A stretch of DNA of 38,219 nt from a virus. Below the pieces are notes generated by a model. That model worked only from the letters and a program-made list of their open reading frames with translations. It did no database searches and was not told where the DNA came from. A program made the translations under genes and the position numbers. The number at the start of each line of letters is the position of its first letter. Within the stretch, counting starts at the first letter, position 1. Positions 14,370 to 21,196 of this stretch are shown one piece after another. The DNA lies in IMG/VR virus record IMGVR_UViG_3300004463_000540, positions 1 to 38,219 of that record; one strand, written 5' to 3'.

Positions 14370-15380
14370 ATGGAACAACTTAAACCCACCGTTTACATCA
14401 CGCGATTAGCGCACACTAAGATCATGCACTGGATAAATATGACAAACCTCGAAGTCTCAGGCTTTGGGAAGTGTGAGTTTCACAGAGATGAAAAGAACAA
14501 ACCTTTTTTCATCGTCAGTGACGTGATCTTATTAAAACAAGAAGTGGGCGCTGCTCACACCGACATTGATCCAGCCTCATTAGGCAAAGCTCTCTTTGAG
14601 ACTAAGGACATTCCAGGAGATCTAAACTTCTGGTGGCACTCTCATGTTAATATGAATGTGTTCTGGTCAACTGTGGATAAAGACACCATCAATGAGCTAG
14701 GAGCACAAGGCTACTGCTTAGCTAGCGTCTTTAATAAAAAAGAAGAGGTTAGAACAGCTCTTAGTTTTAAAAATGATTCTAAATTTGGATCATCTCTTAG
14801 TTTTGAAGATGACCTTACTATGATCATCTATGACCCAGAGCTAGAACTACAGCGTGCGGCGTGGGATAAAGAATTTAAAGAAAAGGTGGCTGAAGAAAAA
14901 GTGATCTTTCTACCAGGCGCTCAAGGTGGTGGTTTTAGTTCAGGCTTTGATAACTCTCCAAAGCGTTGCTTAAAGATCATGCGAAGAGCGATGAATTCTT
15001 ATATGGCTCCTTTCACTGAGAATGAGGTCATTAAGATTAATAATCTCATTGAGACTTACACTAAAAACAGAACTGATCTTAAGCCCAATATCTTAGAGCT
15101 ATCAGCAATCCTAGGGCTTTACCCTTACGAGGTAGAAAAAGCCTACCCACTTCTAAATGCTTTTGAGCTAAAAAGAACTGAAGACATCATTGATCTCTTT
15201 TTAGAGACCTCTGTGGGTTTTGGTGAAGTCATTGATGCCACTAAGCCTAGGATCTCTGAAGCTGATATTGAAGCTGCTAGTATGCCTGATGAAGACGATG
15301 ATGATCCTTACTACTCAGATCCTGATGCGGCTGAGATGCAAAGACTTATGGAGCAATATAATAGAGGAGAGATTCAATAA
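14370..15380 (+). CDS. JAMM/MPN+ metalloprotease (deubiquitinase-like, 336 aa)
   Basis: A zinc isopeptidase or processing protease for the modifier. The full JAMM motif is present: E28 in LEVSGFG, then HSHVNMNVFWSTVD at residues 90-103 (H90, H92, S100, D103), i.e. HxHx7Sx2D. The catalytic domain covers about 5-160. Residues 195-275 are helical and Lys-rich, and the C-terminus is acidic (PDEDDDDPYYSDPD). The family often has only 120-200 aa, so the second half is extra. The leader AAAAGGAACAAGCAAGCAAA puts the site ~13 nt from ATG 14370, longer than usual, so translation may be weak. Coupled to the E1 gene by TAATG. Confidence 0.92.
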   Translation: MEQLKPTVYITRLAHTKIMHWINMTNLEVSGFGKCEFHRDEKNKPFFIVSDVILLKQEVGAAHTDIDPASLGKALFETKDIPGDLNFWWHSHVNMNVFWSTVDKDTINELGAQGYCLASVFNKKEEVRTALSFKNDSKFGSSLSFEDDLTMIIYDPELELQRAAWDKEFKEKVAEEKVIFLPGAQGGGFSSGFDNSPKRCLKIMRRAMNSYMAPFTENEVIKINNLIETYTKNRTDLKPNILELSAILGLYPYEVEKAYPLLNAFELKRTEDIIDLFLETSVGFGEVIDATKPRISEADIEAASMPDEDDDDPYYSDPDAAEMQRLMEQYNRGEIQ

Positions 15381-16069
15381 TGGACATCTTTACACAGTAC
15401 GCTCATTTAACCCGTCAATTAGAAGTGATCCCTGTGACCACTCTATCCACTGAGATTCATATCATCGGTGTGGGGGCTATTGGCTCTCTTGTGAGCTTAA
15501 ACTTAGCTAAGATGGGCTTTACAAAGCAAGTGGTCTATGACCCTGACGTGGTCTCTGTAGAAAACCTCTCTTGTCAGTTCTACCGTAAATCAGACATCGG
15601 AAAACCTAAGGTAGAAGCCCTTGATGATCTTATCTTTGACTTCACAGGTGAAGCCTTATGGAGCACCATTCACTCATACTGGGATGATCCCGAGGAGTGT
15701 AACACCGCTAAGATTGTGATCTGCTGCGTGGATGATATGACAGCAAGAGCTAAAATCTTTGATGAGATGAAAAACCTTTTAAATGTGGATTATTTCATCG
15801 ATGCTAGAATGAGCCTAGAAGATGCCGCTATGTACGTGATGAACCCTCATGATCCCCAAGATCAGGAGAGTTATAAGAAGACTCTTTTTTCAAACGAAGA
15901 AGGAGTGCAGGAACGTTGCACTGCTAAGAGCACGATCTACACAGCCACCATGCTTGCGGGGCTAGTGGCAAAGGCTGTAAAGAACTTGATTTGCCGTGAG
16001 GATTATCCAAGAGTGTCTTTATGGAGCATTAAGAATAACGACATCAATAGCTATAAAAAGGAGATTTAA
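15380..16069 (+). CDS. E1-like ThiF/MoeB adenylyltransferase (229 aa)
   Basis: Predicted to adenylate the modifier C-terminus with ATP and pass it on as a thioester. GVGAIG (30-35) is the nucleotide-binding Gly loop; VYDPDVVSVENLSCQF (52-67) corresponds to the DxDxVxxxNLxRQ segment, with Cys in place of the usual Arg; GKPKVEAL (74-81) supplies the ATP-contacting Lys; CCVDDMTAR (115-123) matches the conserved Asp loop. C179 in ERCTAKST is the best catalytic cysteine candidate. No CxxC zinc pairs are present; the protein is a minimal E1. The start overlaps the JAMM stop (TAATG); the end is coupled to the next gene. Confidence 0.9.
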   Translation: MDIFTQYAHLTRQLEVIPVTTLSTEIHIIGVGAIGSLVSLNLAKMGFTKQVVYDPDVVSVENLSCQFYRKSDIGKPKVEALDDLIFDFTGEALWSTIHSYWDDPEECNTAKIVICCVDDMTARAKIFDEMKNLLNVDYFIDARMSLEDAAMYVMNPHDPQDQESYKKTLFSNEEGVQERCTAKSTIYTATMLAGLVAKAVKNLICREDYPRVSLWSIKNNDINSYKKEI

Positions 16070-16269
16070 TGGCTAAAAAAAATATGAATACTCTTAGCAT
16101 GAAGGTATCTGCGAGTGAAGGCCTTACAGAAGAGGTTAACATCGCAAACATCAAAGAAGTTCTAAAGTACGTATCCCTCATGGTTTATGAAGATGAAGAG
16201 TACATCAGTATTCTTTTTAATAACGGTGAGAAAATTTATAAGAAAAGACAAAAAGAATTTAGTAAGTAG
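16069..16269 (+). CDS. Small protein coupled to the E1-like gene (66 aa)
   Basis: ATG 16069 shares its A with the E1 stop (TAATG), with AAAGGAGATT before it. The protein has strands (TLSMKVSAS) at residues 8-16, a helix (NIKEVLKYVSLMV) and a basic C-terminus (KIYKKRQKEFSK). Tight coupling makes it a likely part of the conjugation system, for instance a substrate adaptor or regulator. No family was recognised. Confidence 0.65.
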   Translation: MAKKNMNTLSMKVSASEGLTEEVNIANIKEVLKYVSLMVYEDEEYISILFNNGEKIYKKRQKEFSK

Positions 16270-16275
16270 TTTTAT

Positions 16276-16510
16276 CCCAGTGGTGCATGGTGTGTAGCAT
16301 GCACGACTAGCGTGTAAGGGCGGCACTATAATCCACTGGGGCTTTCAATTATGGGACTGATCCGGTTTAAATCGTGGACTAGAGGGAATGGATAGGCCCT
16401 TCATTAAAAGCTAGACCATGAACCATGATTGAAACTTTGAGCTAAGCGGCTCGTTTGTACACGATAGAATTACTAGGGTGACAGACATTTAATGGGCCGC
16501 TTATTTGAGA
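16276..16510 (+). ncRNA. Structured RNA or long leader (~235 nt) after the conjugation operon
   Basis: The gap 16270-16517 has no gene. CCCAGTGG (16276-16283) pairs perfectly with CCACTGGG (16333-16340), enclosing GTGCATG/CATGCAC (16283-16289/16298-16304). CGTGGaCTAG (16373-16382) pairs with CTAGaCCATG (16411-16420), enclosing AGGG/CCCT (16383-16386/16397-16400). TAAGCGGC (16443-16450) pairs perfectly with GCCGCTTA (16496-16503), just 3 nt before the GAGAGG site of the next gene. An alternative hairpin GAGC/GCTC (16439-16442/16449-16452) excludes that last stem, hinting at a switch. No known riboswitch was recognised. Confidence 0.6.
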
Positions 16511-16517
16511 GGTGAAA

Positions 16518-16757
16518 ATGAAATGGTTAGCGCAAGTAAAAGGTGATCCTAATGGTTCTGCATGGGAGATCAGTGTCGTGAGATCTGATAACAAACATGG
16601 GCAAGTATCATGGGGATGGTTTGATGAAAGAAAGCTCCTCGTATCTCATAACGGAGGTCCTTGTAATGATCCTATGGCTCTAGGTCTTGGTGATAAGATG
16701 GTTCAAATAGCTCATGACCTAGCAGCAGAGTTAAACGCAAAGGAAGCTTTAAAATGA
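16518..16757 (+). CDS. Hypothetical protein downstream of the structured leader (79 aa)
   Basis: ATG 16518 has GAGAGGTGAAA upstream; GTG 16512 lies on the site itself and is rejected. It is strand-rich at the N-terminus (WLAQVKGDPNGSAWEISVV) with HNGGPC in the middle and a helical C-terminus. It overlaps the next gene by ATGA. No family was recognised; a small regulatory or inhibitor protein is possible. Confidence 0.7.
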   Translation: MKWLAQVKGDPNGSAWEISVVRSDNKHGQVSWGWFDERKLLVSHNGGPCNDPMALGLGDKMVQIAHDLAAELNAKEALK

Positions 16758-16918
16758 GCGTTTGGATTGCGATGATAATTGTTACCGTTAGTCATGGCGC
16801 TGCTACATTTCAGGTTGAAACTAAGTCAGCAGCTCAGTGCCAGGAAGTGGTGGCTAACGTGAAAAAGAATATGAATTACTATTTTGCAACGGCTCTTTGC
16901 CAAGAGGTGAAACGATGA
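16754..16918 (+). CDS. Small exported protein with two cysteines (54 aa)
   Basis: ATG 16754 overlaps the upstream stop (ATGA), and its own stop overlaps the next start. Residues 1-15 (SVWIAMIIVTVSHGA) look like a short signal peptide with cleavage near HGAA. The mature part has Cys28 and Cys48, which could form a disulfide in the periplasm. Function is unknown. Confidence 0.6.
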   Translation: MSVWIAMIIVTVSHGAATFQVETKSAAQCQEVVANVKKNMNYYFATALCQEVKR

Positions 16919-17319
16919 AACTAATAATGATTTTAAGTGTGTTGATGCTGAGTGCTTGCTTTGATGACACTGCCTCCATTGAGGAGAATGTGAAGTATCT
17001 CGTTGAAAAAGAAATGGTCAGTATGTACCAGAACGTAGCTTCTTGTCAGGAGCTTGGTAAGTGCATGGGCTACAATGATGCTAAGATAGAAAATGACACC
17101 ATCACGATAGAGCCTGCTAGTTTTGGTGGTGAGCACTATGGTCCTAGGTATAAATACACAGTATCAAGCTCAAACTACTACTGCTCATTTACCAAGGTTG
17201 TTGACTCTGGTGTTGGTATAAAATTTAAAACTTATATTGAGAGAATCAGCCTTAGAGAAATTGGTCCGATGCTAAAGGGCTGTCAGGCTAAGAAGTGCCC
17301 TGAGAAGGAATGCAAGTGA
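16915..17319 (+). CDS. Predicted lipoprotein (134 aa)
   Basis: ATG 16915 (AAGAGGTGAAACG before it; ATGA overlap) begins a lipoprotein signal, MKLIMILSVLMLSACF, with lipobox LSAC and lipidated C16. Five or more cysteines follow, including KKCPEKEC at the end, consistent with disulfides in the periplasm. Phage lipoproteins of this kind often act in superinfection exclusion or as spanins; the coexpressed exported protein before it fits an envelope role. Confidence 0.75.
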   Translation: MKLIMILSVLMLSACFDDTASIEENVKYLVEKEMVSMYQNVASCQELGKCMGYNDAKIENDTITIEPASFGGEHYGPRYKYTVSSSNYYCSFTKVVDSGVGIKFKTYIERISLREIGPMLKGCQAKKCPEKECK

Positions 17320-17564
17320 GTAATCCGAGAGTGTGGAAACTGGTAGATGGTGGTGGTTTTTTCTATATTGAAGGACCGCGGCCAAATTCTGAAATTATGG
17401 ACGATGTTCACGTCATCGAGAAGAGTGCCTACACGAAGGCTATTGAGGCTTTAAAACAAATAGGACGTTGTAGTCATAGAGTTGAAAGAACCGCGACTGG
17501 CCCACACATTATTCACAATGATGATTGTCTTAAGTGCAAAACCCTCAAGGAGTTGGGCGAATGA
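17316..17564 (+). CDS. Small protein with EKSAYxKAIEAL motif, copy 1 (82 aa)
   Basis: GTG 17316 is preferred (GAAGGA six bases before; GTGA overlap) to ATG 17310. The N-terminal part has W and F residues followed by VIEKSAYTKAIEALKQI near 33-49 and a C-terminal cysteine pair CLKC. This arrangement recurs in the next gene, so the two are tandem paralogues. No function known; the cysteines may bind zinc. Confidence 0.7.
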   Translation: MSNPRVWKLVDGGGFFYIEGPRPNSEIMDDVHVIEKSAYTKAIEALKQIGRCSHRVERTATGPHIIHNDDCLKCKTLKELGE

Positions 17565-17854
17565 GTGAAGTTAAAAAGCCGAGAGAGTTTTGGATATTTA
17601 CTATAGCAGGAAAAGGACAAGTTGTTTGTGATGCTGAAAAGTTAGCGGACGATTTGTTTAAGTATGTGAGCCCCAATGAAGGACCGGAAAAAATCCCCGT
17701 CATCGAGAAGTCTGCTTACGACAAGGCTATTGAGGCTTTGAAGGAAATGGATTGCTACTACTATTACGCGCATCCTCATGATGACGATAGAACTCACACA
17801 GTTGAGCGATGTCCTAAATGTAGAACTTTGAAAGAGCTTGGTGCCTATGAGTGA
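17561..17854 (+). CDS. Small protein with EKSAYxKAIEAL motif, copy 2 (97 aa)
   Basis: ATG 17561 overlaps the previous stop (ATGA). It shares VIEKSAYDKAIEALKEM and the end CPKCRTLKELG with the preceding gene, whereas the N-termini differ (FWIFTIAGKGQVVCDAEKL). It ends overlapping the next gene by 8 nt. A recent duplication followed by divergence is likely. Confidence 0.7.
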   Translation: MSEVKKPREFWIFTIAGKGQVVCDAEKLADDLFKYVSPNEGPEKIPVIEKSAYDKAIEALKEMDCYYYYAHPHDDDRTHTVERCPKCRTLKELGAYE

Positions 17855-18371
17855 ATGTCCTAAGTGTCATTGGTCTGACAGAGATTGTAAATGTTCAATA
17901 GCTGCTGGGCTTTCTACAGGCAATGCATTCCACAGGTTTTTAGAATTAGATGGCAAACGCGCTAGAAATCTATCCGAAGAGCCTACTATAGTTGTCAATA
18001 AAGCTGATTATGAATTCCTCCTCGCCGAAAACGCAGAGCTAAAGAAAGAGCGGGATAGAATACAGAATGCTTTAGAGATTCAGAACGTAAACATGGTTAA
18101 AGCTGCTGAAAACTATGACCGCATTAATGGCATTAGAAATGATCTTCAGTCTAAACTCACTCTCGCGGTTCAGGCATTGGAGTTTTATGGGAGAACTAAA
18201 GGTGATGATTTTGAACCTATTGCGTTTACTCTACATGATGATTTAAATGATCCAGAGATAGGTCAATTTGTTTCATGTGAAGATTTTGAATACATTGATG
18301 AAGAGTTTGCAATTGTTCACGGTAAGCGTGCCAGAACTGCACTACTTCAAATCAAATGGGGCGGGAAGTGA
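17847..18371 (+). CDS. Coiled-coil protein with N-terminal Cys cluster (174 aa)
   Basis: ATG 17847 overlaps the previous stop by 8 nt. Residues 4-18 (CPKCHWSDRDCKC) form a small zinc-binding candidate; it recalls the C-terminal cysteine pairs of the two preceding genes. Residues 55-105 are a predicted coiled coil (LLAENAELKKERDRIQNAL), and the C-terminal third is acidic and mixed. It belongs to the same tightly overlapping operon. No function recognised. Confidence 0.7.
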   Translation: MSECPKCHWSDRDCKCSIAAGLSTGNAFHRFLELDGKRARNLSEEPTIVVNKADYEFLLAENAELKKERDRIQNALEIQNVNMVKAAENYDRINGIRNDLQSKLTLAVQALEFYGRTKGDDFEPIAFTLHDDLNDPEIGQFVSCEDFEYIDEEFAIVHGKRARTALLQIKWGGK

Positions 18372-18514
18372 ACGAATTTAAATGTGAAATGTGTCCAGAA
18401 GAAGATTCTATTTTAACTGTCACTATAGTGAATGGCGTGGTCATAAAAGTTTGCGATGGGTGTTTAGAAGGATTGATTGATAATTGCTGTGAAGAAGATG
18501 ATGATGAAAACTAA
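18368..18514 (+). CDS. Zinc-ribbon-like microprotein (48 aa)
   Basis: GTG 18368 overlaps the upstream stop (GTGA). KCEMC at residues 5-9 and VCDGC at 28-32 make a four-cysteine zinc ribbon (CxxC-x19-CxxC), followed by NCC and an acidic tail (EEDDDEN). It is too short to be found by length filters but its metal motif and overlaps on both sides support it. Confidence 0.65.
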   Translation: MNEFKCEMCPEEDSILTVTIVNGVVIKVCDGCLEGLIDNCCEEDDDEN

Positions 18515-18713
18515 AATCATCTTAATGCTCCTTCTCACTTCCTGCGCTCACCAGCCAACCTGGGAGAGTGCTTCTGATTACTGCTATAAAGAGTACGGAA
18601 TAAACGCAGACAAACTCATGAATGCAGGTGCAGGTGATAGCTTTGCTCATACCTATGAAGCAGGCGCTTATGGTGGCTGTATCTTTGGGATTATGGAATT
18701 TTGGAATGACTAA
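18504..18713 (+). CDS. Small predicted lipoprotein (69 aa)
   Basis: Of the three consecutive ATGs (18498, 18501, 18504), the last has GAAGAAG at good distance. MKTKIILMLLLTSC is a lipoprotein signal with lipobox LTSC. The mature part has two further cysteines (DYCYKEYG and GGCIFG), probably a disulfide, and is Gly/Ala-rich. It overlaps both neighbours; the second lipoprotein of this operon. Confidence 0.72.
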   Translation: MKTKIILMLLLTSCAHQPTWESASDYCYKEYGINADKLMNAGAGDSFAHTYEAGAYGGCIFGIMEFWND

Positions 18714-18975
18714 AGAACAACTAGCACAAGAACATTTCAAAAAGGTTCATACTCATTTGTGTGCTGATGAAAAAGAGCTGGAGTATTGGTTTAAACCAGG
18801 AAACTCAAAGACGATTGATGGTTTTATCGCTGGCTTTGAGGTTTTTGAAGAGCGTCTTAAGATAGCCATGGAGTTCATCGACAAAGTAGCAGGTCCCATT
18901 GGAAGCGGTTGTGAGATCGGAAGTCTTCAGCACATGGCTCAAGTTGTAAGAGAACAAATCAAAGGAAAGATATGA
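18706..18975 (+). CDS. Hypothetical helical protein (89 aa)
   Basis: ATG 18706 overlaps the lipoprotein stop; a longer frame starting at 18622 has no site. It is mostly helical with aromatic residues (ELEYWFKPGN, FIAGFEVFEERLKIAMEF). The next gene starts 4 nt before its end. No family recognised. Confidence 0.65.
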   Translation: MTKEQLAQEHFKKVHTHLCADEKELEYWFKPGNSKTIDGFIAGFEVFEERLKIAMEFIDKVAGPIGSGCEIGSLQHMAQVVREQIKGKI

Positions 18976-19187
18976 ATGCAGGCCTACTCAATATCATCCA
19001 AAAACAAAATGAAGAGATTGAAGATCTTAAGTTAAAACTTGAGTTCAAAGAAGAGCTTGTTAAATTAGCAAGACTTGAAAGAGATGAAGCGATGAAAAGA
19101 AGTAAGTCATCAAATGGTTTTGCAGAGCGATTTGAAGATTTTTATAAAGAATTTGGAAAAGAGTTCTTCGAAAAGGAGAAAAAATGA
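18972..19187 (+). CDS. Small coiled-coil protein (71 aa)
   Basis: ATG 18972 overlaps the previous stop (ATGA), with AAAGGAAAGAT before it. Residues 8-45 are a coiled coil (QNEEIEDLKLKLEFKEELVK), and the C-terminus is Phe/Glu/Lys-rich. It is coupled to the Gp157-like gene next in the operon, so it may belong to the recombination module. Function unknown. Confidence 0.65.
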   Translation: MNAGLLNIIQKQNEEIEDLKLKLEFKEELVKLARLERDEAMKRSKSSNGFAERFEDFYKEFGKEFFEKEKK

Positions 19188-19693
19188 ACCTACTACAAAT
19201 GGTTGATGAGCATAACACCATCATCAGATCACTCATTGAAAACGGCGGGGTTATCTCTCCAGAGATGGAGGAGAAGCTCTCAACACTCGATGTCTCTCTT
19301 CCAGATAAGATTGATTCTTATTATCACATCCTTGGAAAGCTCGCTTTAGAGCATGAGTACTGGAAAGAAAAAGCCGATGCTCTTTATGCTGTGGCTAAGG
19401 GCTGCATCACGGCTCAGACTTTTATCAAAGAGAGATTAAAGTTTGCAGCAAGTTCCCTTAGTGTTGACGAACTAAAAGGGGTTGATTATCGTTTTAAAAT
19501 CCAAAACGGTAAAAAGGTTTTAAAAGTAGATCGTGAGAAACTCCCAGAGAGTTATTATGAAGAGATCACTCATAAAGAAAAGGTTTTAAAAGAGCTTTTG
19601 ATTTATGAAGAGATCAATGCTGGAAAGACCATTGAAGGAGCAGAGCTTGTCACCACTAGAATCATCAAGTCCTATGTCAATAAACGCGCCTAA
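19184..19693 (+). CDS. Gp157-like protein of recombination modules (169 aa)
   Basis: ATG 19184 follows AAAAGGAGAAAAA and overlaps the previous stop. An N-terminal helical half (IISPEMEEKLSTLDVS like the start of Siphovirus Gp157) is followed by helix KADALYAVAKGC and a C-terminal module VDREKLPESYYEE..., as in the family end segment D/E-xx-x-LPxEYx. Gp157-family genes commonly lie beside single-strand annealing proteins, as here. The biochemical role of the family is not firmly known. Confidence 0.75.
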   Translation: MNLLQMVDEHNTIIRSLIENGGVISPEMEEKLSTLDVSLPDKIDSYYHILGKLALEHEYWKEKADALYAVAKGCITAQTFIKERLKFAASSLSVDELKGVDYRFKIQNGKKVLKVDREKLPESYYEEITHKEKVLKELLIYEEINAGKTIEGAELVTTRIIKSYVNKRA

Positions 19694-20306
19694 GATTTAT
19701 CAGGCTATCTCTGCTATCATGGGAGAAATTGGAGTGGTGGGTAAGACCACTAGAGCCCAAGGTCTTCCTTATAGCTTTAGATCTGCTGATGACATCATTA
19801 ACGTGATCTCTCCCTTGTTGGTGAAGTACAAGGTCTGCATTTTTCCTCGAGAGGTTGAATCAATCTCAGAGATGTTTCATAACTCAGCAGGAAAGCAAAT
19901 CACCAGAGTCTCTAAAAAGATGGAATATAAGTTTGTAAGCACTGAGGATGGCTCAAGTGAAACGGTTTGTATGGGCGGTGAAGGGCTTGATTTTAGCGAT
20001 AAGGCCTCTAGTAAGGCTCAGACCATGGCTTTTAAGTACATGTTTGCTGAGACCTTTGCGATTGCCACTGAAGATCCTGATCCAGATTCTGAGCGTCCAG
20101 AGGTTGGTGAGATTAACCCTGGTGAGCACATCATCAATTTTGGTAAGTCTCTAAAGAATAAGAAAATCAAAGACGTTCCAATTCAAGACCTTGATTCTTA
20201 TGCTGACTGGTTAGAATCTAGTGCTAATAAAAAAGGTGAGAAGGTGAGTGGTGACGCTAAGACCTTCATCGATATGGTAGCGTTATTTAAAAAGGAGAAG
20301 GCATAA
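19674..20306 (+). CDS. ERF-like single-strand annealing protein (210 aa)
   Basis: Promotes annealing of complementary DNA strands in phage recombination and circularisation. Residues 5-30 (IYQAISAIMGEIGVVGKTTR) and GLPYSFRSADDIINVISPLL match the ERF N-terminal pattern, and KASSKAQTMAFKYMFAETFAI the core with its hydrophobic FKYMFxETF stretch. The C-terminal INFGKSLKNKKIKDVP...YADWL resembles the small PFGKYKGKxLxDVPxxYLxWL domain of ExoX-like/DUF3820 proteins. ATG 19674 (20-nt overlap) is preferred to 19605, which would overlap the previous gene by 89 nt. Confidence 0.82.
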   Translation: MSINAPKIYQAISAIMGEIGVVGKTTRAQGLPYSFRSADDIINVISPLLVKYKVCIFPREVESISEMFHNSAGKQITRVSKKMEYKFVSTEDGSSETVCMGGEGLDFSDKASSKAQTMAFKYMFAETFAIATEDPDPDSERPEVGEINPGEHIINFGKSLKNKKIKDVPIQDLDSYADWLESSANKKGEKVSGDAKTFIDMVALFKKEKA

Positions 20307-20533
20307 TGTGGTTAAAATATGATCTTTATGACAACGCTGGAGTAAAAGATGGTCCATATAAAATGGTCATGGAAAGCGCTGAGATTTTTGAATCAAACAT
20401 CGCTTTTCGCCACAAGGTCTTAGTAGACGTTGGCACCACTGTTACTTTAGATGGTTTAAAGCAAGTTGAGATGAGCGTTTTAAATCTTGTGAACGGCTCA
20501 CAGCTTCTTGGTCTTTATAAAGGTTCAAACTAA
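20306..20533 (+). CDS. Hypothetical protein (75 aa) in the recombination operon
   Basis: ATG 20306 shares its A with the ERF stop; AAAAAGGAGAAGGCATA precedes it. The small protein is beta-rich (MWLKYDLYDNAG, HKVLVDVGTTVTLDGL) with no Cys. The next gene starts in its stop codon (TAATG). Its function is unknown; the coupling suggests an accessory to recombination. Confidence 0.65.
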   Translation: MWLKYDLYDNAGVKDGPYKMVMESAEIFESNIAFRHKVLVDVGTTVTLDGLKQVEMSVLNLVNGSQLLGLYKGSN

Positions 20534-20823
20534 TGCTAACGGCTTATCCTCAACTACTCCTAAGAATCGTGATCACAGGTAATGATGGTAAGGTTCACAC
20601 GAACAACACCTACAATCTAGGTTCTACTCAGTGGAAACTTAACATCGACCGCCTAGCGAAGATCATTCCTGCTATGACAAATGAAGTGAAGATTAAGCTT
20701 AAGAAAGATGGCATTGTAGCCATTGAAACTGATGATGGTATCGTGGAGCTTATTGTCCAGGAGCAAATACCTTCCGGCCATCAATCGTCACCTTCTTCGG
20801 AAGTTGAGATAGTAAGAACTTAG
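20533..20823 (+). CDS. Last gene of the plus arm (96 aa)
   Basis: ATG 20533 is coupled by TAATG to the previous gene. The protein is strand-rich (LLLRIVITGNDGKVH, GIVAIETDDGIVELIVQE) with a Ser/Glu-rich end. Its last 74 bp overlap the 3' end of the convergent VRR-NUC gene. No terminator can lie between the two genes. Function unknown. Confidence 0.65.
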   Translation: MLTAYPQLLLRIVITGNDGKVHTNNTYNLGSTQWKLNIDRLAKIIPAMTNEVKIKLKKDGIVAIETDDGIVELIVQEQIPSGHQSSPSSEVEIVRT

Positions 20824-21196
20824 AGGCATCTTTTGGACACTTACTGCGAAGATTTTTATATTGATCCCACAGCGCTTGTAGAAGTTCTTCAGAATCTATT
20901 ACCGCTGCAAAAGCATACTGATCTATCATTCGACGTAAAAACAGGAATTGCTCAAGCGATACTCCTTCGAGTTTTCCAGGAGCCTTTAATTCTATCGCTA
21001 CAAGAAGGCCATCAGATGAAGATCCAAGTAGATCCGGATGACCCACAACTAATCCATCTTTCCGTTTATACTTCCCACGGGCAGCAGAGTACTCCCCCTT
21101 AGAATCATAGATGTTAACCCAGATTTTATTCCGGGTTAACCACCAGTGAATGGCTTGTTCTACTTTTTTCTCAGGCTTGATGGTTTTGAAGTGCAT
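20750..21196 (-). CDS. VRR-NUC family nuclease (148 aa)
   Basis: A PD-(D/E)xK-type nuclease of the VRR-NUC group, probably cutting structured or branched DNA. Candidates are E13 (EQAIHWWL), D55 in GHPDLLG, and E69-x-K71 in VAIELKAPG, with Q87 in LEQFLFL after it. The phage VRR-NUC size is usually 90-150 aa. It is the last gene of the late arm. Its start is 26 nt inside the end of the endolysin gene. Together with the ERF-like protein on the other strand it may process recombination intermediates. Confidence 0.9.
   Translation of the reverse strand: MHFKTIKPEKKVEQAIHWWLTRNKIWVNIYDSKGEYSAARGKYKRKDGLVVGHPDLLGSSSDGLLVAIELKAPGKLEGVSLEQFLFLRRMIDQYAFAAVIDSEELLQALWDQYKNLRSKCPKDASKFLLSQLPKKVTIDGRKVFAPGQ

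Noticed and set aside
20833-21102. Plus-strand 89-codon ORF after the last plus-arm gene
   Set aside because: Lies opposite the VRR-NUC gene whose catalytic residues are intact; no site upstream.
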